Shown here piece by piece: positions 45,600-56,309 of a stretch of DNA of 64,000 nucleotides. The DNA is from Apoda limacodes (Eukaryota > Arthropoda > Insecta > Lepidoptera > Limacodidae), in contig OX291551.1 of the NCBI GenBank assembly GCA_946406115.1, positions 14,384,001 to 14,448,000 on the forward strand, in the 5' to 3' direction. The translations under genes were made by a program, and so were the position numbers. Position 1 is the stretch's first letter; every line of letters starts with the position of its first letter. The notes below the pieces were generated by a model, which saw nothing but the letters and a program-made list of their open reading frames with translations, was not told the origin of the DNA and did no database searches.

Positions 45600-46800
45600 A
45601 GAAGCAAATTAGAATTGGACATATAAAATAATGAGGAATAATGAATTTGAAACTACTAAAAGCACCTGCCTTATGAAATGCTGGCTAATCCAATTAGAAT
45701 TGCCGTACATCTGGTGTTCACCTTGAAATCTTTTGTCTAATAGACATTTTCGAACGAATACTTTCTTTCGCAGATGATGTGATATTCTCTTAAAATAGGA
45801 ACAGCTGCCTTAGAAGCGTTTTAATTATCATATTAATGTAGCAAATTAGAATTAATTAACGACAAGTCCAGCCACATCATAGGCGATAGGAAATTGCATG
45901 TTCAATGGCAGCATATATTCGCTCAGCAGTCATTCGAAAAACTTCTACCTACCTGCCTGCCTACACTCTGTTGTACAAAGGTCAATACTCTACAGCTTCT
46001 GAGAAGCATTAAGGAAAACCAGTGTCGATATTTCGCTGCATCGCTGTCGTCTGACGGTCGCTTTTGTTTAATATACAATCACGTTTTAATAAATACATTT
46101 TTCAGTGTCTCGATTTCACTTCAATTTGATATCTAACACGAACGCTTTTTGCGCTCACATCAAACAATTAGACGCATTCTAGTGACTCATCCACCCGAGA
46201 CGTATTTTTATTAACTGTTTGCATTACTTACTTAGCTATTTAATGGCTATTTGTAAAGATATCTCTTGGTTTAATTATAACGTATATGTAGCTTTATGTT
46301 ACTGTGTTAAAGTTGAAAATCTGAAGGAGATTTTGTACTTTATAAGACAGTTTCACATTGGAAAGTAAAGCAGTTATAAATTCACCTTAGTTAGGACGAT
46401 GCCAATAAAAAGTATGCGTCGCCGGCTTTCTGACGTCAACCATAATTTGCTTACTAGTCGGAAAAAAACACTTTTGCCTAATTAGTAAAATGTAAATATG
46501 ATAGTTCATTCGTTGTTAACTTGGAAATATGCAATGATTAGTTTCAGCTGTAATTACAATGTTGTTGTTGAAGGTTGTCAAACAGCACGTTTGGGTGGTG
46601 CGACTATATGGCTTACCAAAAGATCAAAAACCAGTTAAGGCTACTTTTGTGCAGATCTTTCTGAAGGTAGAGTTCGATGACCAATGCATATGGAGTGGTG
46701 CGTGTGTGCAAATTTTCGATGTGGGGGTGTGGCAACAAGAGAAGGGGCAAGGTGCAGCCTGCAGCGGTCATCAACCGGCGTCGTGATTAACGCGACGTGG
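45600..46800. other. Unassigned DNA left of the CpG island
   Basis: No gene recognised. G+C rises from about 46560 towards the island, and a TGACTCA (AP-1-like) site stands at 46801-46807. Confidence 0.4.
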
Positions 46801-46844
46801 TGACTCATCGTATACTCTTTGTCTACACCCCTAGGAATACATAC

Positions 46845-47480
46845 CTTTCAACAATCAGATAGCCAGGTCCCGATTCCCTCGACGCGACGAGGACCTTCGC
46901 AGGCCACGTGTTGAGCTCGCACCACACACCACGTGTCTCCCAAGTGTCAGGCACTAATTCGACGCACGACGGGATGATAACCACCGACACGGTAAGTGTA
47001 CTCCAACAAGCGCCTGGAACGATGATCACCAGAGCACCTGATGAAGTACAATGGGCGTGCGGCGGTTATTCTCAAAACTTCTGTCTTCAGGACGATCGAG
47101 GTTGGTGGAAGCCCCGCGCGCTACTTCAGGTACCTGACTCGGTAAGAACAGCCCTGGCGCCAGAGTAGCGCGCGGCGCCACCACCGCCTGCTCCTATTTA
47201 TAGCGCGGTCCGCGAGACGGAGGAGCGTGTAGCTCCATCCAGAGTCGAGGTTCGACTGCAACTCTGAGCCGACGGCGTGCCCCCCGCGCGTCGCCAGACG
47301 TCAGCTGACCGCGGCTGCACCGGCCCTGACATTGGCGCGCCCGCCCGCGCGCGGGGGACGTGGTCGCTGACCCCGCCCGCGGAAGCCTCTTTGCGAATCT
47401 GACGGCCCCCCGCCCCCCGTACGGAGCCCCTAAGTCGCGACGCGGCACGCTCCCGAGACGTCACTCATTGCAAATCACGT
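46845..47480 (-). promoter_or_regulatory. CpG-rich island with TATA box and possible non-coding first exon
   Basis: About 600 bp of high G+C and CpG in an AT-rich window. On the minus strand TATAAATA lies at 47195-47202, with CCAAT at about 47329-47333 and GCTGACGTCTGG at about 47299-47310 upstream. From the TATA box down to 46845 the minus strand contains no ATG at all, and a strong splice donor, GAAAG|GTATGT, stands at 46845/46844. This fits a promoter with a non-coding leader exon read leftwards. The plus strand also reads TATTTATA and has two donor-like GGTAAG sites (46991 and 47140), so the direction is not certain. The open frame on the minus strand over 46823-47029 has no ATG and I do not call it coding. 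Confidence 0.5.
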
Positions 47481-47484
47481 CGGG

Positions 47485-48785
47485 TGTCACTTAACTTTGG
47501 ACAATAGGTGTAAAATTCGCTTTATTTGTCGAGCACACCTGTGTTAAGAGTAATCGTGTTTTTCATGCACTGAAACTGGAGTATTTTCTAATTACAAAGC
47601 ATGACACATTTTTCGTCATAAAGTGTTATCTTATCGTAAGTTCGTTTTGCTCATCGTCACTGACAATCATAGGCTAAATTTAAAGATCTTGTCATCAATG
47701 GCATATTTTCAGTGTAGGTGTTAGTAATGTTAGATATCTAAATACCTTCCTATGTTAGTAGCTACTTATAAGACTATTTGCAAGTATTTTGGTAGAACTG
47801 TTTGATGTTTTGCTAATACACTTAAGTACCTAGTACCTTTAAGATATAAGTAACAAGAACAGGTATTCCCTAGTTTCCCCCCCCTCCTAGAATCCTGGAA
47901 AAGGTAATATGTCATTCATTTTTTTATTAACCAAAATTTTTTTGTTCGGAGTTAAGACCTACCTTCCCCGAAATAAATTCCTGCTTACGGTCTTGCTCAG
48001 GTCTAAATCATTTTCTAGCCTATTAGGGGTAAGAAGGGTTTTTTTAATAGAAAAAGGTTGCTTATAACACTTCTTAGATTTTACCCACGACTTTGCCCGC
48101 GCGGAATCCTTTATCGTCATGGGACCCTACAAAAACTGTTTTAAAACACATCCTGTTCTTGAAGCTAACTTAGCATCAACATACATACCATTCCCCTTTG
48201 TTTTATCATTAGATATATTAAAGGCAGTCGGCAATTAAAAATAGTGTAAAATATCGACTTTAATTTTCTACTAAAGCAATTTATATAGATTGCAACTTAA
48301 AAGATTCGACGCAGACAGACAGGGAACCTTTTTGTCATGCATTGTCACGCGTGAACCCAAAGAAATCATGCCAAATTGAACCACGATCCGATAACGATAT
48401 GTGGGTCAATTCACGCAAAACAAACAATGCCACAAGCTTCTAAAATAAAGCCGCTGCTAATATAATAATATAAAATAATAACATGAAGTTGAAGAAAAAA
48501 ATATACTACGGTATAGAGGTATAATCAATAAGCTACTGAGTTTCTTTCCGGTAGTAAAATCATTTCGAACCGGGCGTTATAGATGGTTTATAAGGTATTT
48601 AAAATATAAGGTCTTTAAAATACTACTTAGGTACTTATAGTACTTTGAGTTTAAATTACAACTAAAACATTGAGTTATGACTGATGGGACAAATAATTAG
48701 TGATTGACTAACTACAATGCCGTTTGGCCGTTTCCATTATACGACTAATGTGTACCATTCAAAACCTACGTGCGGCAATGGTAGT
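47485..48785. other. No recognisable feature
   Basis: AT-rich DNA upstream of the candidate promoter. No repeat family or gene recognised. Confidence 0.4.
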
Positions 48786-48796
48786 ACTCGTACCAT

Positions 48797-49984
48797 TAAG
48801 AGGAAATATCCCAACCTAGCCAATGCAGATATAGGTATTTGAAAAACACTTGCTGTCGCACTAGGATCCGGTCCAATATACGGATGTGCGATAGGGACAA
48901 CTGCCCCTCGGGCTGTTTTGCGTAGTCGTAATCATCAAAATCGGGGTATCGTATTCCCCACTTTCCTTTTCCAAATCTTAACCAAATTTAATAAAAATTA
49001 CTTCACCTTAAAGGTTATGAATTATTCCGTGTCTGTATATTTTGTTTTTTTAAAATTATGGTCATATTTGTATAGCACACGTCTAAAGATGTCATAAAAA
49101 AGGGGATATTTTGGACTTTAGCAGTGCCCCAATTTTCTATAGGAATGGCATCTAAAAAAAACCAAACGTACAGACATAGTGATTGTGTATATCTTTCATA
49201 CATAAAAAAATAACAGCTCTAATGCTACAATTCAGGGAGGAAACAGAGGAATACGTTTGTATGGGGGAAAACAGCGGGGTATTTCTTCTTAAGGCATGCA
49301 ATTACCGGATGTTGTCATTACCGGTAAATTTACCAGTAAAAGTATATTTTTTACCGGTTAGCCAGTATCATCGGAATTATTCAGTTTTCCTTAAAGCTGA
49401 ATAGATGCTTAAATAATTAGAAAATACCATTGGCATTATGACTTGTTTGTACCTACTGTAATAAAATAGTAATCACCATGAAAGTGTTTTATTGATAAGG
49501 TAAGGTAGTTAGTTTACTACTAAACCTACCTAAGTATAAGAAAAAATGCTGAAACAATATGAAATAAATTTGTTTGTACCAAATAACACTAAAAAAATTA
49601 TATTTAAGTAATTTCGTCGAAAGGTGCGTTCTGTTAACTGCTTCAATGCGCTTAATGTCATAATCCAGTCAAGTTGGAAAGTCATAAATTCTGTACGACA
49701 CACTGTACAAATTTTTGCTCATTCTCTTTGGTTGTATTATTGATATTAAGCGCATAATATACATTATGTCGGTAAAGAAACGCCACTATAAATGTTAAAT
49801 ACCACATGATATTCGCGGGGAGTGTTGACAGCGCAAAAGAAATAACATTTTAGTTTTAAATTAGGGATTTACTTAAAAGGTTAAATACCGGTTTTGTATT
49901 TTTTTTACCGGTAATTTACCGACGGTGAAAAAAGACGGTTAATCGGTAAAAACTTAAGCCGGTAAACCGGTAATGAATGCCGTA
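48797..49984. mobile_element. hAT-like MITE with 8-bp target duplication, interrupted by a second MITE
   Basis: Terminal repeats: TAAGGCATGCAATTACCGG at the left (split by the insert, 48797-48799 plus 49293 onwards) and, reverse-complemented, TACGGCATTCATTACCGG at the right. CGTACCAT stands on both sides (48789-48796 and 49985-49992), an 8-bp duplication as made by hAT transposases. Many ACCGGTAA motifs lie in both subterminal parts. Without the insert the unit is about 695 bp and non-coding. Confidence 0.7.
48800..49288. mobile_element. 489-bp MITE at TTAA, nested; copy 1
   Basis: TTAA on both sides (48796-48799 and 49289-49292). Ends are GAGGAAATATCCC and, reverse-complemented, GAAGAAATACCCC. 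The interior is close to identical to 58907-59364. The TTAA target suggests a piggyBac-type transposase, although the ends do not start with the usual CCC. Confidence 0.75.
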
Positions 49985-50045
49985 CGTACCATTGGAGTCA
50001 GATAAATAGCCCTGCAGTGTTGAAAAATTAAAATTATATACATAC

Positions 50046-50735
50046 TAGCTTTTGCCAGCAGCTTCGCCCGCCCTAAATTTGGTTATCGGTGTAGCATTTT
50101 ACGGCAACACCTCAATTATAGAAAAAAAACATACTCACACTTGACGTTTTCTCTCTCGCTCCCTCCCCTCTCTCGCTTTTTCTTTCTCAAAAAAAAATAA
50201 TAATGACCTACTCAAAATTAATTAACTAATGGATTAAACTCGCAATCTTAGTGCTCCATACAAACTTCGAACCCCAGTTTAGGGATTCTGTTTTGGAAAA
50301 TCCTTTCTTTCCGCTCGCCTACAACATAATAGCTATATGTGTGCTAAATTTCAGCTCGATCCGTCCAGTGGTTGGAGCTGTGCGTTGATAGATCAGTCAG
50401 TCAGTGTTAGTTACTTTGTGCTAACCCTAACTTGAACTCGCGACTATGTTTACGTAGAAGGTGAAAATATTTTTAAATAATACCTACGTACCGACCTTTC
50501 CCTTTATGACTGCCCACAGGCCTTGCAACTTATGGATGCGCGCTCAGTATCTTCATGCTATTAAAAAACTGCGATATCTCCTAAGATATTCAATGAAAAG
50601 GCAATTTTGTTTTAAATTAAATACTTGTGATGTATAACGTATTTGTTTGGAATAGGATTAATATCATGTTTATAAAAACACCGTCGCAAATAATGCATTT
50701 TTTTAGAACAAATTTGGTTAGCATAAAAAAGGTTA
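50046..50735 (-). mobile_element. Helitron-like repeat, inverted partner of 3171-3763
   Basis: On the minus strand it ends GGCAAAAGCTAG-T after GGGCGGGCGAAGCTGCTG. It keeps the GAGA tract, the CGCACAGCTCCAACCACTGG block, and an upstream stretch (AGAACAAATTTGGTTAGC on the plus strand) that is collinear with 3171-3400. The 3' end is better preserved here than in the partner. Confidence 0.7.
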
Positions 50736-50799
50736 TAGTGAGTCAACCTTAAAATATAGGCAATTGCTGTCGCGGACTTTTTTTAGAACTTTTTAAGGG

Positions 50800-51055
50800 G
50801 AACAAATCTGTCAGCATACATGATTTTTGCGAAACGCAGCACACGCAGCGGAAGCTCTCAAAAGGAAAAAAAACATGAAACATTCTACATTGGCGCTTCG
50901 CTCTTATTGGTCTTAGCGTGATAATATATATAGCCTATAGCCTCCTTCGATAAATGGGCTATCTAAGACTGAAAGAATTTTTCAAATCGGACCAGTAGTT
51001 CCTGAAATTAGCGCGTTCAAACAAACTCTTCAGCTTTATAATATTAGTTATGCAT
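50800..51055 (-). mobile_element. Second Helitron-like family, 5' part
   Basis: On the minus strand: ACTAATATTATAAAGCTGAA, GAACGCGCTAATTTCAGGAA, CTACTGGTCCGATTTGAAAA, TAGCCCATTTATCGAAGGAG and CGCTAAGACCAATAAGAGCG in the order common in lepidopteran genomes. The 3' end is not seen. Confidence 0.65.
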
Positions 51056-51185
51056 ATATTATGTATGTACTATATTTGTGTTTGTGCATTTTCTACATTT
51101 GTGTATGTAAAGTCTGACGTATGTATGTGTGCCGTTATTAGTGTATTGATTTAATCAATCCAATTGCCACCACATTGATTTTTTT

Positions 51186-51600
51186 TAGGGTTCGGTACCC
51201 AAAGGGTAATAAGCGGAACCCTATTACTAAGACTCCGCTGTCTCTCCGTCTGTCACCAGGCTGTATCTCATAAACCGTGATAGTTAGACAGTTACAATTT
51301 TCACAGAAGATGTATTTTTGTTGCCGCTATAACAACAGATACTAAAAAACAGAATAAAATAAATATTTACGGAGGCTCACATACAACAAACGTGATTTTT
51401 TTGCTCGTTTTTGCTTGATATTGATAACGGCAACCGGTAGATTATTCACAGGATGTTAAGTTATATAGTCACTTTAAATATAAATAGTTATATTAAAATA
51501 AAACAAATATTACTCCCATACAACAAACGTGATTTTTTTGTCGTTTTTATAAATAATGGTACGGAACCCTTCGTGCTCGAGTCTGACTCGCACTTGGCCG
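51186..51600 (-). mobile_element. 415-bp GGTTCCGTACC repeat, inverted partner of 62013-62429
   Basis: One end is TTAGGGTTCGGTACCCAAAG and the other, after GGTACGGAACCCTTCGTG, is GACTCGCACTTGGCC. Inner blocks include 'TTGTTGCCGCTATAACAACA', ATACAACAAACGTGATTTTT twice, and TTGATAACGGCAA. The subterminal GGGTTCSGTACC/GGTACGGAACCC pair forms inverted ends. Non-coding. Confidence 0.75.
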
Positions 51601-51609
51601 ATTTTTTTG

Positions 51610-51800
51610 ATAATTTCTGATGATGATTTCAACGGCATCTGTATAGAGAAAAAAAACCGATTAAACTTGTCGTTTTCAAGTAGCCTATGTTCTTCCCCGG
51701 GACTCAAACTATCTCCATGCCAAATTTAATCTTAATCGGTACAGCGGTTTAACCGAAAATAGGTAACAGACACAGACAGAGTAACTTTGGCACTTATAAA
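51610..51800 (-). mobile_element. Helitron-like repeat, 5' part
   Basis: On the minus strand it has GTAACAGAC-type blocks: CTCTGTCTGTGTCTGTTACC, AAACCGCTGTACCGATTAAG and AACATAGGCTACTTGAAAAC, in the same order as 20155-20300. Confidence 0.6.
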
Positions 51801-51809
51801 ACCTACTAG

Positions 51810-52320
51810 ATATTTCCAGCGGCTCAAATTCAGTTATCGGTGTGGAAATCCTTAATTAACTCCTTAATTATTCTAATGAAGTTTGCAATTTATTTATTTA
51901 GGAAAGTAAACAGTAATTACAAAACTTAATAAACAAAGATGTCTTATACGTCAAGTCATCTTTTTTAATAAATAATATTTAAGTATTGAAATAGTCATTA
52001 TAAAACTCATACAGCTATCAGTGTTATTAGCGTTAAAATCTAAGTTGTGTAACTTTTATTTTTTTTACAAATATAAAGTTCATTTATAATTATATATTCT
52101 AATGTTATGCATAGTTAAAAACAAAAAGTAATTACACAAAAGTATTACTTATATGTGTGAACATGCGAAACTAAGTACACAAATGCCTTAAATTTTGCCA
52201 CAGCAGACTCAAAATAAACTTAATCTAAAAAGGAAATTAAACCGAAATCTTAATATGCTTTAAGGTTTCAAAATATTTGACATGTTTTCTGACTGTACAC
52301 AATTAGTGAAAATGTCGGTA
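51810..52320. other. No recognisable feature
   Basis: Very AT-rich. No motif recognised. Confidence 0.4.
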
Positions 52321-52322
52321 CT

Positions 52323-52601
52323 TTAGAAACTAGTTGTTAAAAATGGCAACAAGCCGTCGCAGAGTTGCCCGCGCGCCAGCGACCCTCCGGCACCCAGGGG
52401 TGTGAAACTAGAGTTGCCAACCGTACTATAATATATAGTATTGTACTGTACTTCGGGTCTGCGTAATATAAACTGTTGAAGAAACATACGTGGGACACTC
52501 TGAAAGTTTTGAGAATCTAAAAAACTAACTTCTATCCAAGGATGACTTATCCGTCCAGATACCGTTTCCGTTACAACACCAAACGGAGAATTGCGAGCCA
52601 T
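52323..52601 (-). other. Unassigned 92-codon open frame
   Basis: A frame with an ATG (MARNSPFGVVTETVSGRI at the N-terminus) and a stop at 52323. The first 45 codons are of mixed composition with Trp, Cys-free, and the last half overlaps the terminal sequence GTTGCCAAC near 52425, so the C-terminus is probably accidental. I know no homologue. It lies 3' of the mariner relic, on the same strand. Confidence 0.2.
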
Positions 52602-54232
52602 TTTCCTATCAATGTGTGTGTAAATCAGCTAATACGACTATCATTTTTACATCTATGTGCGTAATGTCGGTGCTACCAACCTTAAAGTGATTGCCCCAAA
52701 TTGGGGAGTTTTTACTTTTATTCAGTACTACAATTTATTTTCACTTTCAAGATGACCCCTGATTTTTTATTTTAGGTTATAAAAAGAAGTCACACGGTGT
52801 CAGATCAGGACTGTAAGGAGGTTTATCCAAGACTCTGACCGGTGTGGTGTTCAGAAAGTCACTCGTTTTGAAAGCTGAGTGCGCGGGCGCGTTGTCATGG
52901 TGAAGCAGTACCCCGCGGAGCCCGGTGTTCGTTCGCTTGTTGCACATTGCAGACAAAACTTCTTGCAGGCATTTTGCGGTATGATAATCGGCGTAGATGC
53001 TGCTTTGGTCTCGTAATGGAATTGAAACTAGATACCCCGTCGAAGTGAAAAAACTGGCGATCAAAATTTTCCCTGCGCTTCACGATCACTTCACTTTTGT
53101 AGGCGTTGGTTCGTTTTGAAACAGCCAAACTGTCGACTGGCGCTTTGTTTCTGGATCGTATTGATTAATCCAGGATTCACCACCTATAACAATGTCGTAA
53201 ACGCGCCGCGTAGAATCCTGTGAACGCTTTCCGAACCAATCTGCAGTGTATGCTGAATCTCTTCGTATGTAATTAGCCTGTTTTCTTGAATTACATTTTT
53301 TACTGCCAGCACACTTTCTTCCATGACAGCCGTCGTAGGACGACCACTTCTTTGTACATTGCCCAAAGTAAGGCGACCCCGCTTGATCTCGCTATGCCAA
53401 CGGTAGATGGTTGCTTTTGAAGGTCCTTCATCCAAAAAAACAATTGAAGTCGATCAAATGACTCATCAGGTTTTAGGCCACTTTAAAAATCATAGAAAAT
53501 CATCGCACGAAAATGTTCTCGATGCAGATTCAATATTGAATGAATAATGAGACACAATAATTTAATTTGGCTCTCAATAAAATGTGGAGGGAAATTCGAA
53601 ATTCGAACAATGGTATTTTTGAATTTAAATTACCAAATTTTTCAAAATAATTACAAGTGGCCAGTGCCATATACATAAAAACTTTGTTTCGTAAAACTTT
53701 CTGCGTGGCCTGGTATAGTACGCAAATCTTCTATTTAAAAATATTATGAATTTATTTTCATTAACTTTTGAATAGCGTGTAGCTTACTGCGTTCCAAACT
53801 TGTCAATGTCTAATTGACAAAGTCAAACGAATGTTTGGTCATTGGTCGTCTTTCGTTTTCTCTGTTTTTGTTTTGTGATTTGGTAATTATTTAATGTACA
53901 AAATTTGATTTAGCCAACGGAGAACAAAGTGATCAAATAAAAGTTCCTTTTTTTCATTTGAGGTACGAATCCCTGAAAATGAGCTTTTGATTTACATAAA
54001 TTTAAACATTTAATGTGATAAAACATATGACACTTTTATTTTAGACAAAACACTGTAAAAAGCAAGTGCAAATAAATATAGTTTTAATAGAAATAAATAA
54101 TTAACAAACTAAATCTTGGTCTACTTTTTGCATTTTTCATAAAATACTATTTGTTTTTAGTGTACTATATTTTTTATAGCATAGTCTGGAAAATACTATA
54201 TTTCGTTGAAAAAATGTTGGCAGCCCTATGTG
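52410..54232. mobile_element. Possible 1.8-kb element bounded by TTGCCAAC inverted ends
   Basis: AGAGTTGCCAACC at 52410 and (reverse complement) AGGGCTGCCAACA at 54232 face each other, and both have an ATATAGTATT motif further in. The mariner relic lies inside. No target duplication is visible, so the unit is tentative. Confidence 0.3.
52750..53560 (-). pseudogene. mariner transposase, inactivated
   Basis: On the minus strand: REHFRAMIFYDF (stop) SGLKPDESFDRLQ, a frameshift in a T-run, DEGPSKATIYRWHSEIKRGR (helix-turn-helix), RSGRPTTAVMEESV and YEEIQHTLQIGSESVHR, then a jump to STRRVYDIVIGGESWINQYD, and LLHHDNAPAHSA and PPYSPDLTPCDFFL. The last two carry the second and third catalytic Asp with 34 residues between them (DD34D type). 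The first catalytic Asp (TGDESW) is Gly here. About 60 residues between the DNA-binding and catalytic parts are deleted, and the C-terminus stops after DFFL. The cut-and-paste enzyme cannot work. Confidence 0.9.
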
Positions 54233-54565
54233 GAACAGCCGCCGCACGCGCACATCTCTCACCTCTGTACAGTGCGCGGCACTATGTAGCACAGCTTATC
54301 AGATAGTCAGAAAAAGTCATACCTGTTATAGCATAGGTATACTGTGCAAGAACATAACACTAATGAATGTTTGTCTGCATTCTAAACTAGTGATATTATA
54401 TTTTTCTAGCGGATATGTGTATGATTAACGGACGCGACAGTGCAGCGCTTAAAATCGATAATACGTAAAAAAAATGTTGTACTCTCTCTCATGAATTTAT
54501 ATATATTTATGGAATATAGGGTTCAAATTGGTACGGCATACTCCAGATGAGGACGTATAAGTGAT
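53561..54565. other. Unassigned; scrap of the GGTTCCG repeat at 53920-53980
   Basis: 53920-53980 reads GAGAACAAAGTGATCAAATA and TTGAGGTACGAATCCCTGAA, a decayed repeat end. No gene is seen in the rest. Confidence 0.4.
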
Positions 54566-55140
54566 TTAGTGCCTGGAGGACCGAGCGTTGCTCATTTTTT
54601 TTAAACAACGTCTTCTATTGTCAAGTAGCTTAAGCGTTACTTAATAACGCCATCTATTGTCAAATAGCTTTAATGTTGCTTATTACTACTCGCCAATTGA
54701 TGTCAGGAAGAGTCATATTTTTCAGTTTAACGCTGCCTAAAAACACGGATAAAACGACGTTTTCTAAAAATAAAACCTGGCTAGATCGATTTATCGTCCC
54801 CGAAACCCCCTGCGTACTAAATTTCATGAAAATAAGTAAGAAAGTAGAAGGAAATTTAAAATCATTGGAGGATCTCGTGATAAAACCAAACATACGTAAA
54901 GTAGTGTAATTTTGAGTCTAGCAGTACTCCTAGATTATTTATCACCTGAACAGAGTAATCTATAGTTCGTATAAGCTTGGTTCCCGCGGGTACTTTTGAA
55001 TTTTTCGGGATGAAAAGTGGCCTATATGTTACCCAGAGGTAGCCTATATGATTTCGGAACAAAAACTATCCTATGTCAGACAGACAGACAGTCAGAAATA
55101 CTTTCGCATTTGTAATATTAGTATAGATTTATATGGACTT
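54566..55140 (+). mobile_element. Helitron-like repeat, family B, long copy
   Basis: TAGTGCCTGGAGGACCGAGC at the 5' end, CATCTATTGTCAA blocks in tandem, then GGATAAAACGACGTTTTCTA, CTAAATTTCATGAAAATAAG, and an end next to CAGACAGACAGACAGTCAG and a reversed ATGCGAAAGT/AATATTAG start of another Helitron (to 55140). 54750-55080 is the source-like segment of the copy at 56340-56650. Confidence 0.7.
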
Positions 55141-55252
55141 GTCATTTGTCTCTACAGCTACATCTGTTCCAAAAATCAAGTAAATTTTTTGACGTCAACG
55201 ACGTGAGGAATAGTGCCTCGCAACTCTCGATAAGCACAAATAAAGTTCTATA

Positions 55253-55560
55253 CTAGCTTTTGCCAGCGTCTCTGCTCGCCCTTAATTTGGTAATCGGCGC
55301 ATGTAACTCCTTGATTATATTTAAGAAGTTCGCTATAACAAGCAAGCTATAGCTGTAGTTCCTTCAAGTAGAATTCGACTATAGTTATTCCCGCAGAAAC
55401 TTTTCAATTTTATGCAATTAGAAGCATTGATATAATATCCTTGTCCGTCTCTTCAACTATCTGTGTACCAAGTTTCAGCTCAATTGAATACTTTGTTGCG
55501 GCGTTATTGACTTAAAAACAAACAAATAAACAAACTTCCACAATTATAATTTTCTTTTCT
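55253..55560 (-). mobile_element. Helitron-like repeat
   Basis: On the minus strand the end is CTGGCAAAAGCTAG-T, preceded by the GGGCGAGCAGAGACG stem area. The body has ATTGAGCTGAAACTTGGTAC and GAGACGGACAAGGATATT. The 5' end runs into AATTATAATTTTC near 55555. Confidence 0.6.
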
Positions 55561-55691
55561 TTTAAATCCCTTCCAGGCCCTCTAGGTACCCTTGCGCCCA
55601 AAATGGGGTCCCCCCACCCCGTTGCAACGTGAAGGAATAGTGCCCCTTTTTCCGACTCGATTTACTAATAGATCATCATTAATATTTTGAA

Positions 55692-56211
55692 TCTATACTT
55701 AATATTATAAAGAGGAAAAATTTGATTGTTTGTTTGTATTGAATAAGCTTCGAAACTACTGGACCGATTTGAAAAATTCTTTTACCATTAGAAGCCGACA
55801 TTATCCCTGATGAATATAGGCTACTATTTACCGCAGGAAAATGCTTCATTCCTACGGGAAAACGCGTAGTAGGACAACGCGTAGTAAGAATTATCCTTCC
55901 GTATTTATCTTTTTCACGTAACTTCTAAACGGCTGAACCGATTGGGTTGAAATTTTATATGTGTATTTCGATGGTTTCCTGGATGATTTAAAAACCCGAT
56001 AGGTGGCGCTGCTGTCGATATGTCAACTACTAAACGGCTTGACCGATTGGGTTGAAATTTTGTGTGTGTATGTCCGTGGTTTCACATACACGAGTTATGC
56101 CATTAACGAGGAAAGATTTGATTGTTTGTGTTTTCTACAATGGAGCAGTTGCCGTAAGAACCTAAGCCGATAACGAACTTTAGCGCGGGCGAAGCCGCTG
56201 GCAGAAGCTAG
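55692..56211 (+). mobile_element. Non-autonomous Helitron-like element, complete, 520 bp
   Basis: TCTATACTTAATATTATAAA at the 5' end, GAAACTACTGGACCGATTTG, two tandem copies of CTAAACGGCT(G/T)(A/G)ACCGATTGGGTTGAAATTT-type sequence at about 55927 and 56030, then a stem GCGGGC GAA GCCGCTGGC and AGAAGCTAG-T. The TC...CTAG-T layout is complete. It has no coding capacity. Confidence 0.75.
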
Positions 56212-56309
56212 TCAAAAATATTTTAATAATTGGTTCCACTTTATTATATTAGTATAGATGTGTAAGTTTATGAACATGTTTGAAGTTTTTTCTCATTTGC
56301 CATATGAAA

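Noticed and set aside
46823..47029. Minus-strand open frame beside the TATA box, first thought to be a coding first exon
   Set aside because: The frame has no ATG (it starts at GTG) and the minus strand has no ATG from 47235 to 46845, so translation from here is not supported.
47194..47464. Overlapping long Arg/Gly-rich frames in the CpG-rich island
   Set aside because: High G+C lowers stop frequency; the frames have no domain and overlap each other on the same strand.
54673..54909. Pair of nearly identical frames (also at 56258-56512), a possible small duplicated gene
   Set aside because: They lie in the non-coding family B Helitron-like segment; the similarity comes from the copied DNA.
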